From the NCBI GenBank assembly GCA_030446685.1, contig JAUJMV010000036.1, positions 1 through 40,799 of the forward strand: a DNA stretch of 40,799 nt, written 5' to 3'. The first letter of the stretch is position 1. Each line of letters opens with the position of its first letter. The notes beneath the pieces were generated by a model. It worked only from the letters and a program-made list of their open reading frames with translations. It had not been told where the DNA came from and ran no database searches. Positions 32,726-40,799 of this stretch are shown here, piece by piece. The position numbers were made by a program, and so were the translations under genes. Source of the DNA: Thermomicrobiales bacterium. Its GTDB lineage: Bacteria > Chloroflexota > Chloroflexia > Thermomicrobiales > CADCWN01.

Positions 32726-34358
32726 ACTTCCTACGATCTGGCAAACTATCCCGGGTAGCATGCTGAGGGTCCAGTTCGCCGCCGATCCGGAAGACGACCG
32801 TGGCCTGCCCGTGGTCGATCTCGACGCGCTTGACGAGCGTCCGGATGAGCTCCCGCTGGGTGGCCCAATCGGCGGTCGCCAGTCGATCCTGCACCTGCGC
32901 CGCGAACGTCTCGAGGCGATCAACCACGAGGCGCAACTCGCTGTGGAGCCGCGCCGCGTCGGCGAGTTCGTGGGCCTGCGCTTCCAGCGCGCCGATCCGC
33001 TGCCGCAGGCGGCCGATGCGCGGCTCGAACTCGCTCTTCTCGATCAGGCCCTCGGCATAGCTGTCAATCAGCCGCGCCAGCCCTTGCCGCAGCTTCTGCA
33101 GCTGCGCTTCCGTCGCAGCGCGATCCGCCGAGTCCGGAGGCGGGGCATCCAGCCGGCGGCGATACTCGTCCGCCAGGCGCCGGGGGGCCTCCAGCAAGCC
33201 GCGCACCTCGGCCCACACCGCCGCGTCGAGGCGGTCGGTCCGCACCTGCGTGTTGGTGCAGACGCGCTCGCCCCCGAAGCGGTAGGCGTCGGTCCCAATG
33301 CAGCGATAGTAGGCGTAGCTGCGCGGCCGCCCCTTGGCCGCCCCGGTGCTGACCCCCTTGCCGTAGAACCCGTAGCCGCACTCGGCACAGGTCGCGAGAC
33401 CTTGCAAGAGATAGCGCGCCCCGCGCTGCCGCTGCCGCGCGTGGTGCAGGTTCTCCTGCAATTGCGCCTGCACGGCGGCGAAGAGCGCGCTATCGACGAG
33501 GGGCGGCACCGCGATGGTGATCCACTCCTCGGCCGGGGCGTCCGTCGTCGAGACCGCGCGGCGCGGTTGCAGGCTCCGCCCGCGCTGGGCGCGCAGGCGC
33601 GGCGCGAGCGGGCCGGCGTGCGTCTTCCCGAACGCGGCCGTGCCCTGGTAGGCGGGATTCTTGAGCATCCCCCACACGGTGGTCCGGTCCCAGACCGTCT
33701 TGCCCGTCCGGGTCTGCTCGCCCGCCCGGGTCAGTCGTCGGCAAACCTCGCCGATCGTCGCCCGTTCCCGCCCGACCCAGGGGAAGACCTGGCGCACCAC
33801 GCGCGCCTCCTCCAGCACGATCTCGTAGCGCGCCGTCCCCCCGCCCTCGGCCTTCCCTATATAGCGATAGCCATAGGGCGCGGCGGAGAGCACGCTCACC
33901 GCCCCGGCATGGGCAGCATGGCGTTTGCCACGCCGGCTGCGCTCCAGGATCTTGGCCCGCTCGTACTCCGCGACCATCCCCTGCACCTGGAGGAGGAGCG
34001 CATCCTCGGCGGTCTCGCCCGGTGCGCGGTTGAGGAAGCGGACCTCGACGCCGGCGCGCTGGAATTCCTCCAGTAAGAGCACCTGGTAGGCATACTTGCG
34101 CGCCAGGCGGTCGGGCGAATGCACGTAGAGGCGATCCAGCCCGCCTGCGGCCGCCAGATCGCGCAACTGCTCAAGCCCCGGCCGCACCAGCGTGGCCCCG
34201 CTGTAGCCCTCGTCCACGAACTGGCACTCCGCCGGGAGTGCCAGGCCGTCGGCGGCGACCCGCTCCTGCAAGGCGGCGATCTGGCTCGCGATGGTCTTGG
34301 CCGTCGTTTGCTGCTCGGACGAGACACGGGCATAGAGGGCGACCTGGAGCGGGTTCAT
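32721..34358 (-). CDS. Large serine recombinase (TnpX/phiC31-integrase class), no stop codon within the element
   Basis: Starts at the ATG at 34358, overlapping the stop of the small upstream gene (ATGA). Residues 5-150 are the resolvase catalytic domain: YARVSSEQQ with nucleophile Ser13, then FVDEGYSGATLVRPGL and YVHSPDRLARKYAYQVLLLE. Residues 165-290 form the recombinase domain (APYGYRYIG, GEVCRRLTRAGEQTRTGKTV, MLKNPAYQGTAAFGK); residues 330-385 a zinc ribbon (CAECGYGFYGKG, YYRCIG); then a coiled coil (residues 400-500). Codon 546 lies on the crossover core. The frame stays open and runs into the intron to 31380 (992 codons). In a circular form it would instead continue for 70 codons and stop at 34500. 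It should integrate and excise the element without target duplication. Confidence 0.85.
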
Positions 34359-34555
34359 GCCGTCTTCCCTTCGCGCGGTGGCGCAACGCTCGCGGCCGGG
34401 TGCCCCAGTGTGGGCCGACGCAGGCGCGTCGCCCGCCGGGGCGTCGGGACGAGCCGCTCGTAGGCGTCGGCCAGGCAGGTCGCGGCGAGTCGGTGTGGTT
34501 CAAACGCCGGGCGCACCGTCAGCGCCGGGGCTGGCTTTGGATCGCGCGGCACCAT
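34355..34555 (-). CDS. Small protein coupled to the serine recombinase
   Basis: Sixty-six residues from an ATG at 34555 with GGAGGGAGGAGAGGG upstream. The centre, RPAFEPHRLAATCLADAYER, is helical and the C-terminus is basic (RRATRLRRPT). Its TGA overlaps the recombinase ATG. It may be an accessory or directionality factor, which is an inference from position only. Confidence 0.5.
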   Translation of the reverse strand: MVPRDPKPAPALTVRPAFEPHRLAATCLADAYERLVPTPRRATRLRRPTLGHPAASVAPPREGKTA

Positions 34556-34712
34556 CGCCCTCTCCTCCCTCCCGCCGGGCGCGGTCTGCATCGGGCGACG
34601 CGGGTCGGAGCGGCGCGCCCTGGAACCCGGCCCCGTAGCCGGGCCGCAACTGCTCGCGCGGGATCGTCACCGCGTACTGTAGCAGGGTGTTTACTACATT
34701 GTGGGAGAGGTT

Positions 34713-34717
34713 AGCAC
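34713..34717. repeat. Crossover core AGCAC, right junction
   Basis: Second copy of AGCAC, 1,992 bases from the first. Confidence 0.8.
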
Positions 34718-35406
34718 CCCGCCTTGCGGCGTGCCGCGCCTCGGTCGTCTTGAAGAGCCGCCCTCCATCACGCCCGCCCGCAAGAACCGCCAGACCGCAG
34801 CGAGCAGCCGCTTGTCCCGGATGCGCCGGCGCAGCAGGGACAAGCGTTTCTTGTGGTGGACGTGGTCGAAGCAGCCTTCGATGTCGCCCTCGATGACCCA
34901 GTACACCCGACGGCGTCGCGCGCGCTGGTGAGCTTGTGGATGTGGGCCAACGCGGTGTGACAGGAGCGCTGCGGCCGAAACCCATGGCTGAAGGCGACGA
35001 AGTCGCTCTCGAAGATGGGCTCCAGGATGAGCTTGAGGGCCATCTGGACCCAGCGGTCGTAGAGCGTCGGGATGCCCAGCGTGGCGCGTCTTGCCGTTCT
35101 TCTTCGGGATGTAGACGCGCTTGACCGGGCTGGGCTGGTAGGTGCCGTCTCGCAGTTGCTGCCGCAGCAGGTCCCGATGGTGGTCCCTCTTGTCGCGCAA
35201 CTTCCGGCGGTCGAGCCCGTCCAGCCCCGGCGTGCGGGAGCCGGGGCTGCCGAGGAGCCGGTCGGCGGCCTCGTCCAACACCGATTCCCAGGTGAGCAGG
35301 TCGTAGAGGTTCCCGAAGCGGTGCTCGGGCTCCGCCACGGCCTTCTGCGCGAGCCGCTGTTGCAGTTCAGGGACCGGTATCCAGCGCCCTTCTGCTGGCG
35401 TGTCAT
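34713..35406 (-). pseudogene. Group II intron reverse transcriptase, 5' half
   Basis: [59 protein letters not shown] and [14 protein letters not shown] form RT domains 0-2; then in another frame [40 protein letters not shown] and [11 protein letters not shown]; back in the first frame [20 protein letters not shown] and RRGTPQGGVL. The order is canonical for group II intron proteins. It ends at the AGCAC junction. At least two frame changes mean that no complete protein can be made even if the inserted element leaves. The start codon is unclear. Confidence 0.8.
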
Positions 35407-36399
35407 CCCCTAATGCGCCGTCGCGGCTTGACTCCTGGGGGCCTTCGCCGTGGGCCGGGCTTTCCCGGCGCGGACTACTACGCCCCCTCTGCCGGCGATA
35501 GGCCATGCAGGCGTCACACCCGCCGGACCCCCCGGGGGTAGCCCTACCGCCTTCTCCTGTTCCCGTGCTGGTCCTTGACGCGAAGACGTAGGCTCCGCCT
35601 GTACGCCCACCGGCTGACTTACAGCCGCGACACACCCCGCCACGCCGGAGTCCTGCACCGGGTGGCGCTCGCTGCTCCTTGGTGCGGACCCGCGTCCACA
35701 GGTCCCCACGGGTATGTCTCCGCCCCCCAGGTTGCCGTTCACGGGGCGGTTCACACGTCCGGGCGCTTCCGCCGACGGTTCGGTCGCCCTAGCCATATCC
35801 TCGCTCATCCTTGCCGACAACGGTCTCGGCAACTCCCTGTTTCGGCGTGTTCTCGGGGCTTCAGACCACTGGCGGTGTAGCTCCAGCCGCCTGCCCGATC
35901 AGGATTGACCACGAGGAGCTTGCACTCCTCGGCAGGTAGGTCAGGTCAGAGACCAAAACCAGCACGAACTTAGCAGGACGCACAGCAGCCGGTGTGGTAA
36001 TAGCCGGGGCAGGAGCAGGCCCAGCCGATCGGGGTGCGGACGATCGCGTACTGCTCGCCGGGGGTGGACTGGGAGCGGGCGCGGTAGCGGTGGCCTCGCT
36101 GATGACCTCGACCCTGACGCCCAGGTGCCGGGCGCGGCGCGGGCCTCCAATTGCCGGGCCGCCGACGGCTTGCTGAATGGCTTGACCATCGCTAGACTGC
36201 CTCCTGGGGCCACGGCCCCGCTAGTCCGCCGGCCCTGGGGGGAGTGCTTGCCGGCCAACCCCCAGGGCCGTTCCTCTACCCAGAAGTATACCATCTGTTA
36301 TATACCAAGTCAATAGGTCTTGAAAGATTAGTCGCCGGGGCCTATACTCGGGACGCCGGGGACGACCGGGGCCGAGCACCCCAGGAAGGAGGAGAGGCG

Positions 36400-36638
36400 A
36401 TGGCGCGGACGTTGAAGGAACTCCGGCAGGCGGCCGGGCTGCTGACGCAAGCTCGATGTGGCCTACCGAGCTCGGGGTCACGCCGCACACCGTGTACATG
36501 TGGGAGAGCGGGAAGCGGGAACCGCTGGCGCGGGCCTTCCTGAAGCTCGCACGACTCTACGGCGTCTCGCCGTTCGATATCGCCCTGCCAGAGGTGGAAG
36601 GGGCGCCGGCAAAAAGGGGTCGCCGCCGCGTGAACTAG
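36400..36638 (+). pseudogene. Xre-family helix-turn-helix regulator, one frameshift
   Basis: The ATG at 36400 follows AAGGAGGAGAGG. MARTLKELRQAAGLLTQAR reads in the first frame; after a shift near 36453 comes TELGVTPHTVYMWESGKREP, LARAFLKLARLYGVSPFDIA and LPEVEGAPAKRGRRRVN. Together these make a five-helix Xre/Cro domain with the recognition helix in VTPHTVYMWE. It is divergent from the SWIM gene, whose start lies 210 bases away, and could have regulated that operon. Confidence 0.65.
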
Positions 36639-36700
36639 GCACGACGGCGGCGCACGCTCGCGGCGGTGAGCTCGCCGACGAGCAGGCGGAGTGTAGCAGA

Positions 36701-37235
36701 TGGCCGGGAGCATCACGATCGGCAACCGCCACCACGCGCACGCGGGGTCGACGTCGGCCGGCCGGCCGCGCTGGGGAATCCCTACCGCATCGGCCCGGAC
36801 GGCGACCGCGCCGCGGTGATCGCCCGCTACCGCGCTTGGCTGCGCGACCAGTGGCGCCAACGCGGACCGGCCCACCGCGCGCTGCAAGCCCTGGCCGACC
36901 GAGTGGCGGCCGGCGAGGACCTCACCCTCGTCTGCTACTGCCACCCCTACCCTGCCACGGCGAGGTCATCGCCGCGCGATCGCCGGCATCCTCGCCGCGC
37001 GGGCCGGCGACCGGCCACCCGACGCGGACCCCGCCCCCCGCGCGCCACTCCGGGGGAGGGTCCCCGAGCGGAGCCCACACCAGTCGCGCCCGCGGGCGCT
37101 CCGCTTTGCACCCCGACCGGCGCGGGCCTCCCCCCCCCCGCCCCTCCGTCCGGAGCCGCCCGTCGCGTCGCCCGGCCCAGCCGGACCACGGGGGCGGCGG
37201 GCGGCAAGGGGCGGGTCCCTCCGGGGTACCCTTGA
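36701..37235 (+). pseudogene. DUF4326-like protein, frameshifted
   Basis: From the ATG at 36701: MAGSITIGNRHHAHA, then in another frame VDVGRPAALGNPYRIGPDGD, RAAVIARYRAWLRDQWRQRG, LADRVAAGEDLTLVCYCHP, then in a third frame PCHGEVIAA. The pattern (I/V)GRP..LGNP(Y/F)RIG.DG.R..VIARYR.WL...(L)CYC.P..CHG.VIA is that of DUF4326, found in phages and plasmids; its biochemical role is unproven. The tail to 37235 is Pro/Arg-rich and out of frame. Confidence 0.6.
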
Positions 37236-37755
37236 CGCCCCGCCGAGCGCAGCGCTCCCCCGTGGTAGGCTGAGGGGCCGGCGATGCGACGGTGGGCGGC
37301 CCTGACGGAGGGCGGGGGCTACCGGCGCTGGGCAGGAGACCCAGCCGTCCGCCAGGACCGCGCCAGCGCGAGGTGTCAACCTGGCACGCGCGCCGTGAAG
37401 CAGCACGACGCCAAAGTGGCGGAATGGAGCGGGGTCCAGGGGCTACGGCCCCTGGCGGGGTGCGGGGCGGCGCCCCGCGCATCAACCGTCTGGCGCAGCG
37501 ACGACACCGCGGCTCAGGGTGGTTGGGTGGGGCGAGCGGGAGCGGTCTGGCGGAGCGGGGCGCAGCCAGTCCGCGCAGCGAGGGTGGCGGGTGGATGGCG
37601 AGGCGGCGGTGCCACCGCTACGCCTCCTACTCATCCGTGTCCGGTTTGCCCCGGACATGGGCCTCGCGGACTCCGTGAACTACTGGCGTAACTCGGCGTG
37701 GGGTCGCTGTGGGCGCGGCGGGTGAAGGCCGATACTCCCAGCCGATCGAAGATCG
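37236..37755. other. No supported gene; paired G+C hairpins
   Basis: An open frame at 37284-37691 has no recognisable features. Two adjacent hairpins occur: CCAGGGGC-TACG-GCCCCTGG (37436-37455) and GCGGGGC-GGC-GCCCCGC (37462-37478). Confidence 0.4.
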
Positions 37756-37968
37756 GTGGCGCCGGGCTTTCCCGATGCCTCCGTGCCGCTGCCGCCTAGC
37801 GGCGAGCAAGTGGTTATCATTGAGCGGGCTTCGCAGAGGCTGGCACGAGCCGAGCGGCTGGCGCAGGCCATCGGAAGGGCGGCGATAAAGGTCGAGCGGT
37901 CGTCGCAGGTTGTCCTCGCCGGGGCGTTTCAGCGGCGAGCAGCTGGCCGCTCCCACTGGCGAAGGTGA
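37756..37968 (+). CDS. Small hypothetical protein upstream of the HEPN-like gene
   Basis: Seventy residues: VPLPPSGEQVVIIERASQRL and ARAERLAQAIGRAAIKVERS, a basic helical protein with a QVVLAGAF segment. The start is a GTG at 37756 (37783 is an alternative). Its stop overlaps a GTG (37965) of the next frame and lies 6 bases before that gene's ATG, so the two look like an operon. No family recognised. Confidence 0.4.
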   Translation: MAPGFPDASVPLPPSGEQVVIIERASQRLARAERLAQAIGRAAIKVERSSQVVLAGAFQRRAAGRSHWRR

Positions 37969-37973
37969 AGCTC

Positions 37974-39602
37974 ATGGCGGACGATCCTGCGGCCGCGCTC
38001 CCTCAGATCAAAGTCGAAGAGTGGTTCCGCGAGGTACACGGAACCGAGCGCTGGACAACGATCTATCAGCGCAGCAGACCCGCCGGGACCGGCGTCAGCC
38101 TCTATGCGTGTCTCATCCCCCCGGCTCGGCGCTCACAATCGCTGCGCGACCCCCGCTGGGATTTGCACCTCGGGTCCGGCAGGCCCGGTTTCAGCCAGGG
38201 ATGGCACGAGGGCAAGCCGATTACGACCTACCATCGAGTGGCCGAGCCGGGCGACATCGAGCTGCTCGCGATCGTGCGGGAGTTTCATCACGGCCGGCCC
38301 GACTACGCGGAGGTTTCCGAGGAGTTGCGCCTCCTCTTCAACCTCTACGAGGATCGCGCGGCGGGGGTGTTCTATGAGGCCGGGGAGGACGGGGAGGAAA
38401 CGGCGGTAATCAGGGTCGCCCCGGACAAGATCGAGATGCGGACGTCGCTGCTGCGGCGCTACCTCGCCGCCCGGCAGCTGGCCCTGGTGCTGCAGATCAA
38501 CTCCGACGTTGGGCTGCGGCTGGCCGAGGATGCGCCGGCGCCGGCGCTGCCCGAGGAACGCCGCGTCTCCACGAGCGACCTGTGCCTCCACTTCTACGCG
38601 GGCCTGATCGACGCGCGGCGCCCATTCTCCCGGCTCCTCGGCAAGAAGGTCATCTTGCCGCCCGACCGGGCGGAATGCGGGCTGTGGCCGTTCGAGGCGC
38701 CGAAGGAATACCTCGACTTCATTATCGGCGAGGACGAGCGCGGGCGCCCGATCGAGCACACCTGCGACCCGAGTGTCCTCGCCAATTACTTCGGGGCGAA
38801 TCCCGACGCCCCGCACTACCTCACGCCGGTGTTCTTCCGCCGCGAAGTCCTGCGCAAGTACTACGAGAACAGCGACCGATACACGGTCGAGGACGGGCTC
38901 ATTCGGTGCGGCGGCCTGTGGATCCTCCAGGCCGACAACAATCACGCCGATCACGTCGTGGTGTTCCTCGGCGATCTAGGGCGCGATATACCGACATCAG
39001 AGCAGCGGCATTGGCGCCCGTACAACATCCGGCCGGAGGAACGGGGGCTCAGCGAGACGGCGTTCCGGCGCTCCTTCCTCGGCGAGTTCGCCGACGCGGC
39101 GCTGCCCGAGCACCAATTCAAGTACGCCTACGGGTCGACTAACGAGGTGTGGCGGGCCGCCTTCGGCTGGCCGCTCTTCAAGGAGCTGCATCCCCACGAT
39201 CGACATGTGCTGAGCTCGCTGAGGCTGCCACTTGTTAACAGCGCCAACGAGTTCGACGGTCAGGTACTGGACCTGGCCAAGCTAATGGTTGACTCGCTCA
39301 ATGAGGAGCAGATCGCCGCGTCACTGCCCGCGCCAGGCCCGAAGGACGAGAAGGGCATCGCCAAGTTCGAGCGGCTCCTCACCGCTTGGCGGTATCCCCA
39401 CCTGGCGCGCGACATGACGCTGCTGCGCACCATCCAGGGCGTGCGCTCAAGAGGGGCCGCGCACCGCAAGGGCGGCGATTACGACCTGGGCCAGACTGGC
39501 CTCGATCCTGACGACTTCCATGAAAGCTTCAAGCAACTGCTCGAACGTTGCACGCAGATGCTGGCCGATCTCGCCGCCTTCGCGTCCTCCCGGCAGTCCT
39601 AA
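37974..39602 (+). CDS. Uncharacterised 542-residue protein with HEPN-like C-terminal motif
   Basis: The start is the ATG at 37974, five bases after AAGGTGA; the frame is also open from a GTG at 37965. Soluble, with no signal or membrane segment. The N-terminal 300 residues include ELRLLFNLYEDRAAGVFYEA, IRVAPDKIEMRTSLLRRYLA and VLQINSDVGLRL, which I do not recognise as a named domain. The middle has YLTPVFFRREVLRKYYEN, FKYAYGSTNEVWRAAFGWPL and SLRLPLVNSANEFDGQVLDL. Near residue 495 is IQGVRSRGAAHRKGGDYDLG, in which R-x5-H fits the RX4-6H active site of HEPN ribonucleases, flanked by long helices as in that fold. HEPN nucleases often act in antiviral or toxin-antitoxin systems. The gene is intact with normal G+C, in an accessory region. 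A defence role is inference. Confidence 0.55.
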   Translation: MADDPAAALPQIKVEEWFREVHGTERWTTIYQRSRPAGTGVSLYACLIPPARRSQSLRDPRWDLHLGSGRPGFSQGWHEGKPITTYHRVAEPGDIELLAIVREFHHGRPDYAEVSEELRLLFNLYEDRAAGVFYEAGEDGEETAVIRVAPDKIEMRTSLLRRYLAARQLALVLQINSDVGLRLAEDAPAPALPEERRVSTSDLCLHFYAGLIDARRPFSRLLGKKVILPPDRAECGLWPFEAPKEYLDFIIGEDERGRPIEHTCDPSVLANYFGANPDAPHYLTPVFFRREVLRKYYENSDRYTVEDGLIRCGGLWILQADNNHADHVVVFLGDLGRDIPTSEQRHWRPYNIRPEERGLSETAFRRSFLGEFADAALPEHQFKYAYGSTNEVWRAAFGWPLFKELHPHDRHVLSSLRLPLVNSANEFDGQVLDLAKLMVDSLNEEQIAASLPAPGPKDEKGIAKFERLLTAWRYPHLARDMTLLRTIQGVRSRGAAHRKGGDYDLGQTGLDPDDFHESFKQLLERCTQMLADLAAFASSRQS

Positions 39603-39700
39603 CACACGTTCGGGTGTGACTCCCGATGCGCATGCTAATCACCCCGCCGGTGATGGGGCGTCGTTGACGGCCTACGAGCGTGGCCCGCCGCGGGCCTCGC

Positions 39701-40066
39701 TCACCCCTCGCCGCGCCCAGCGGGCAAACGTGGCCGCGTCCCACCACCGTGCAGGCGCACGGCGAACCGGTTCCGGCCGAGCGGCACCATGACCAATTTC
39801 GGTGGTCGGCCCTTCGGCCATGGCGCCAGCCCGTTCTGTCGTAGCCAGCACCCGATCTCCCGATCGATCAACTCCCGGCAGGCCGGTCCCCAGAACGAAT
39901 CCTTGTGGGTGTTGACCGTGACCGGCGCCACCCACCCTCCCAGTTCCAGAACGGCGCTGTCCTCCTCCGGGTCGAAGAAGCGGTCGCGATCGCTGGCAGC
40001 GACCTTGAGGCCGTAGCTGGTCTCGCTGGCATGGTGCCGGCCGTTCTTCCACGCGGTCACGATCAT
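39701..40066 (-). CDS. Conserved hypothetical protein, 121 aa
   Basis: Start at the ATG at 40066 after GGGGGG; a frame from 40093 is longer but less likely. MIVTAWKNGRHHASETSYGL, KVAASDRDRFFDPEEDSAVL, WVAPVTVNTHKDSFWGPACR and ELIDREIGCWLRQNGLAPWP look like a compact alpha/beta domain with conserved W, H and FWGPxCREL residues. It resembles a small family of unknown function that I associate with accessory genomic regions, but I cannot name it. No neighbouring partner on its strand. Confidence 0.5.
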   Translation of the reverse strand: MIVTAWKNGRHHASETSYGLKVAASDRDRFFDPEEDSAVLELGGWVAPVTVNTHKDSFWGPACRELIDREIGCWLRQNGLAPWPKGRPPKLVMVPLGRNRFAVRLHGGGTRPRLPAGRGEG

Positions 40067-40111
40067 CGATCCCCCCTGTCGCGTCGCCTCCATGCCAATG
40101 TGGTGCGGGTG

Positions 40112-40240
40112 TTAGGGCACGGGGTAGTTGCGGATCTTGTCCCCCGGGCGCTTGACCCGCTCGACCTCCCCCGCCGCGGCGAGCATCCGCAGGAGGATGT
40201 TGGGGTCCGACGAGCAACGGACCCGAAAGCGGCGTTACGC
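40112..40240 (-). pseudogene. C-terminal scrap of a small winged-helix-like protein
   Basis: The frame RFRVRCSSDPNILLRMLAAA, GEVERVKRPGDKIRNYPVP and a TAA has no start codon: a stop lies just upstream, at a CGGCGTTACGCCG palindrome. RMLAAAGEVERVKRPGDKIR looks like the end of a DNA-binding wing. Low confidence. Confidence 0.3.
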
Positions 40241-40288
40241 CGTTCAGTTTCCTGTACAAGGCTGGCCCGTGCGGCGATCATGCGGCTA

Positions 40289-40799
40289 TGGATGAGCACG
40301 ATGCGTTGCGCGAGCGTGTGCGTCGGGAACAGCAGATCAGCGAGCGGCTCCGTCTGGCCACGTTCCGCCTCGACGCGGCCCAGGAGGAGCGCACCTGGGC
40401 GCTCGTGGCCGCGCACCAGCAAGGGCTCGCGATCCGCCGGATCGCCGCGGCGACCGGCCTGAGCCCGACGCGGGTCCACCAGCTCCTCACCGCGGCCACC
40501 CCTGAGGGCATCCCCGCGTGGCTGAGTCGGCTACGGGATCCGGGTGAGCCCGCCGGCCCGGCGGACGCGGCCGCGGCCGCGGCACCGGACACCGCCCTGC
40601 GTGCTCATCTCGCCGAGGAGGTCACGGCGCTGCGGCGGTGCCTCGGCTGGCTGGAGCAGGATGCGCGCGGCGAGCCCGTGGTGGTGAACCTCCGCCCGGA
40701 CGCCGACGTCGAGACCGAGTTCGTGCCCTTCGACCGGCCGCGGCTCCTCCGCGTCCTGGCGCGCATCGCTTCAGACCTCGACGAACTCGCCCGTGCCCA
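40289..40799 (+). CDS. Helix-turn-helix protein, partial (runs off the window)
   Basis: From the ATG at 40289 the frame is open to the window end (170 codons so far). The N-terminal 40 residues are helical (RERVRREQQISERLRLATFR), followed by a helix-turn-helix AIRRIAAATGLSPTRVHQLL near residue 55, a Pro/Ala linker, then another helical part, LRAHLAEEVTALRRCLGWLE and DADVETEFVPFDRPRLLRVL. It resembles small DNA-binding regulators with a sigma-region-4-like recognition helix. No good ribosome site is visible, so it may be leaderless or start elsewhere. Confidence 0.5.

Larger units (their letters stand above)
32721..34712 (-). mobile_element. 1,992-bp serine-recombinase element inserted in the intron
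   Basis: Flanked by AGCAC direct repeats (32721-32725 and 34713-34717). Deleting one period rejoins the reverse transcriptase as QGGVL/SPLLANIYL, the invariant RT motif, so the ends are exact apart from the 5-base ambiguity. The element carries only a large serine recombinase and one small upstream gene. Joining its ends gives arms GTTTACTACATTGTGGGA and, inverted, GTTTGCCAGATCGTAGGA, which agree at 13 of 18 positions: the imperfect dyad expected of a serine-integrase attP. Confidence 0.9.
31625..35983 (-). mobile_element. Group II intron (2,367 bases without its insert), with reverse transcriptase/HNH
   Basis: The 5' end is GTGCGTCC (35983 downward), the group II consensus GUGYG; the 3' end is CTACTCTAT (31625), fitting the AY consensus. 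Removing it rejoins the SWIM reading frame in mid-codon. The ribozyme 5' domains occupy about 35407-35983, the reverse transcriptase lies in domain IV, and domains V and VI are at 31625-31725. A 1,992-bp serine-recombinase element sits inside the reverse transcriptase gene. Several frame changes in the protein suggest that mobility, though not necessarily splicing, is lost. Confidence 0.9.
31380..36189 (-). pseudogene. SWIM zinc-finger protein gene, split by a group II intron (exons 35984-36189 and 31380-31624)
   Basis: Exon 1 starts at the ATG at 36189 (AGGAGG upstream) and, after two small frame changes, reads HLGVRVEVISE, HRYRARSQSTPGEQYAIVRT and GWACSCPGYYHTGC. Exon 2 continues CKHLGAVQRRAEREGWPFGT, IAPLAKVERYMPLD and a Pro/Ala-rich tail ending LADLYDAD. 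Joined, CSC...CKH is a SWIM zinc finger (CxCxnCxH), a nucleic-acid or protein-binding module. The split falls inside the Cys codon of CxH (t/gc). The protein would have about 150 residues. It heads the small plasmid-type operon that continues at 31318. Because of the exon 1 frame changes it may be dead even after splicing. Confidence 0.75.

Noticed and set aside
31380-34358. A 992-codon frame read as a recombinase-HNH-SWIM fusion protein
   Set aside because: The continuous frame arises from insertion; domain order and restored junctions show separate host gene, intron and element.
37284-37691. A 135-codon open frame
   Set aside because: No ribosome site, no domain, Arg/Gly/Ala-rich in all frames, and it overlaps G+C hairpins.
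1-40799. tRNA, rRNA or riboswitch genes
   Set aside because: No cloverleaf with a T-arm GTTCRA pattern and acceptor pairing, and no conserved riboswitch core, could be recognised by eye.

Overview
The window is about 70% G+C and looks like plasmid or other accessory DNA from a Chloroflexota bacterium, most likely a Thermomicrobia/Sphaerobacter-like lineage. This rests on codon use and on recognised protein families; no rRNA or other marker gene is present, so the taxonomy is an inference. A replication/partition block (parA, parB-like, rep), several short plasmid-type genes and many mobile elements support the plasmid reading. Many accessory genes are broken by frameshifts, while interspersed long genes (tnpA, tnpI, the Asp-box protein, UbiA, the AftB-like protein, MFS, the 542-residue protein) are intact.

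Layout. 1-4.1 kb: a small unknown gene, an AftB-like GT-C glycosyltransferase, a decaprenyl-phosphate phosphoribosyltransferase (UbiA family), then facing fragments of a second AftB-like gene and of a PHAX-domain gene. 4.2-6.5 kb: a repeat module, a palindrome array and three consecutive minus-strand zinc-ribbon proteins. 6.6-9.6 kb: a transposase remnant and the minus-strand operon parA > parB-like > rep, with iteron-like repeats inside rep and AGCAAGC arrays around the par genes. 9.9-13.1 kb: an SDR oxidoreductase, then a decayed cassette (PHAX RNA-binding domain, an unknown conserved protein, a HicA-like protein) preceded by the second copy of the repeat module, and half of an E1/ThiF-like gene. 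13.1-17.3 kb: a complete Tn3-family transposon of the TnpI type. 17.3-20.0 kb: transposase debris and a decayed IS with long inverted repeats. 20.4-22.2 kb: a secreted Asp-box protein. 23-27.7 kb: fragments (PIN, RCC1, tyrosine recombinase, acyltransferase). 27.8-30.3 kb: a sigma factor overlapping an MFS exporter. 30.5-36.2 kb: a small plasmid-type operon whose first gene (SWIM zinc finger) is split by a group II intron, which is itself split by a 1,992-bp serine-recombinase element. 36.4-40.8 kb: a broken Xre regulator, a broken DUF4326-like gene, a two-gene unit ending in a HEPN-like 542-residue protein, and small unknown genes; the last runs off the window.

The most unusual results are these. 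(1) The nested SWIM gene > group II intron > serine-recombinase element can be resolved to single bases because both host reading frames are restored on removal. (2) The inserted recombinase has no stop codon of its own and reads through its attachment site. (3) A PHAX (eukaryotic snRNA-export type) RNA-binding cassette occurs with a repeated upstream module. (4) Palindrome/AGCAAGC arrays cluster at parA and at the PHAX modules. All names rest on motif recognition by eye; no database search was run.
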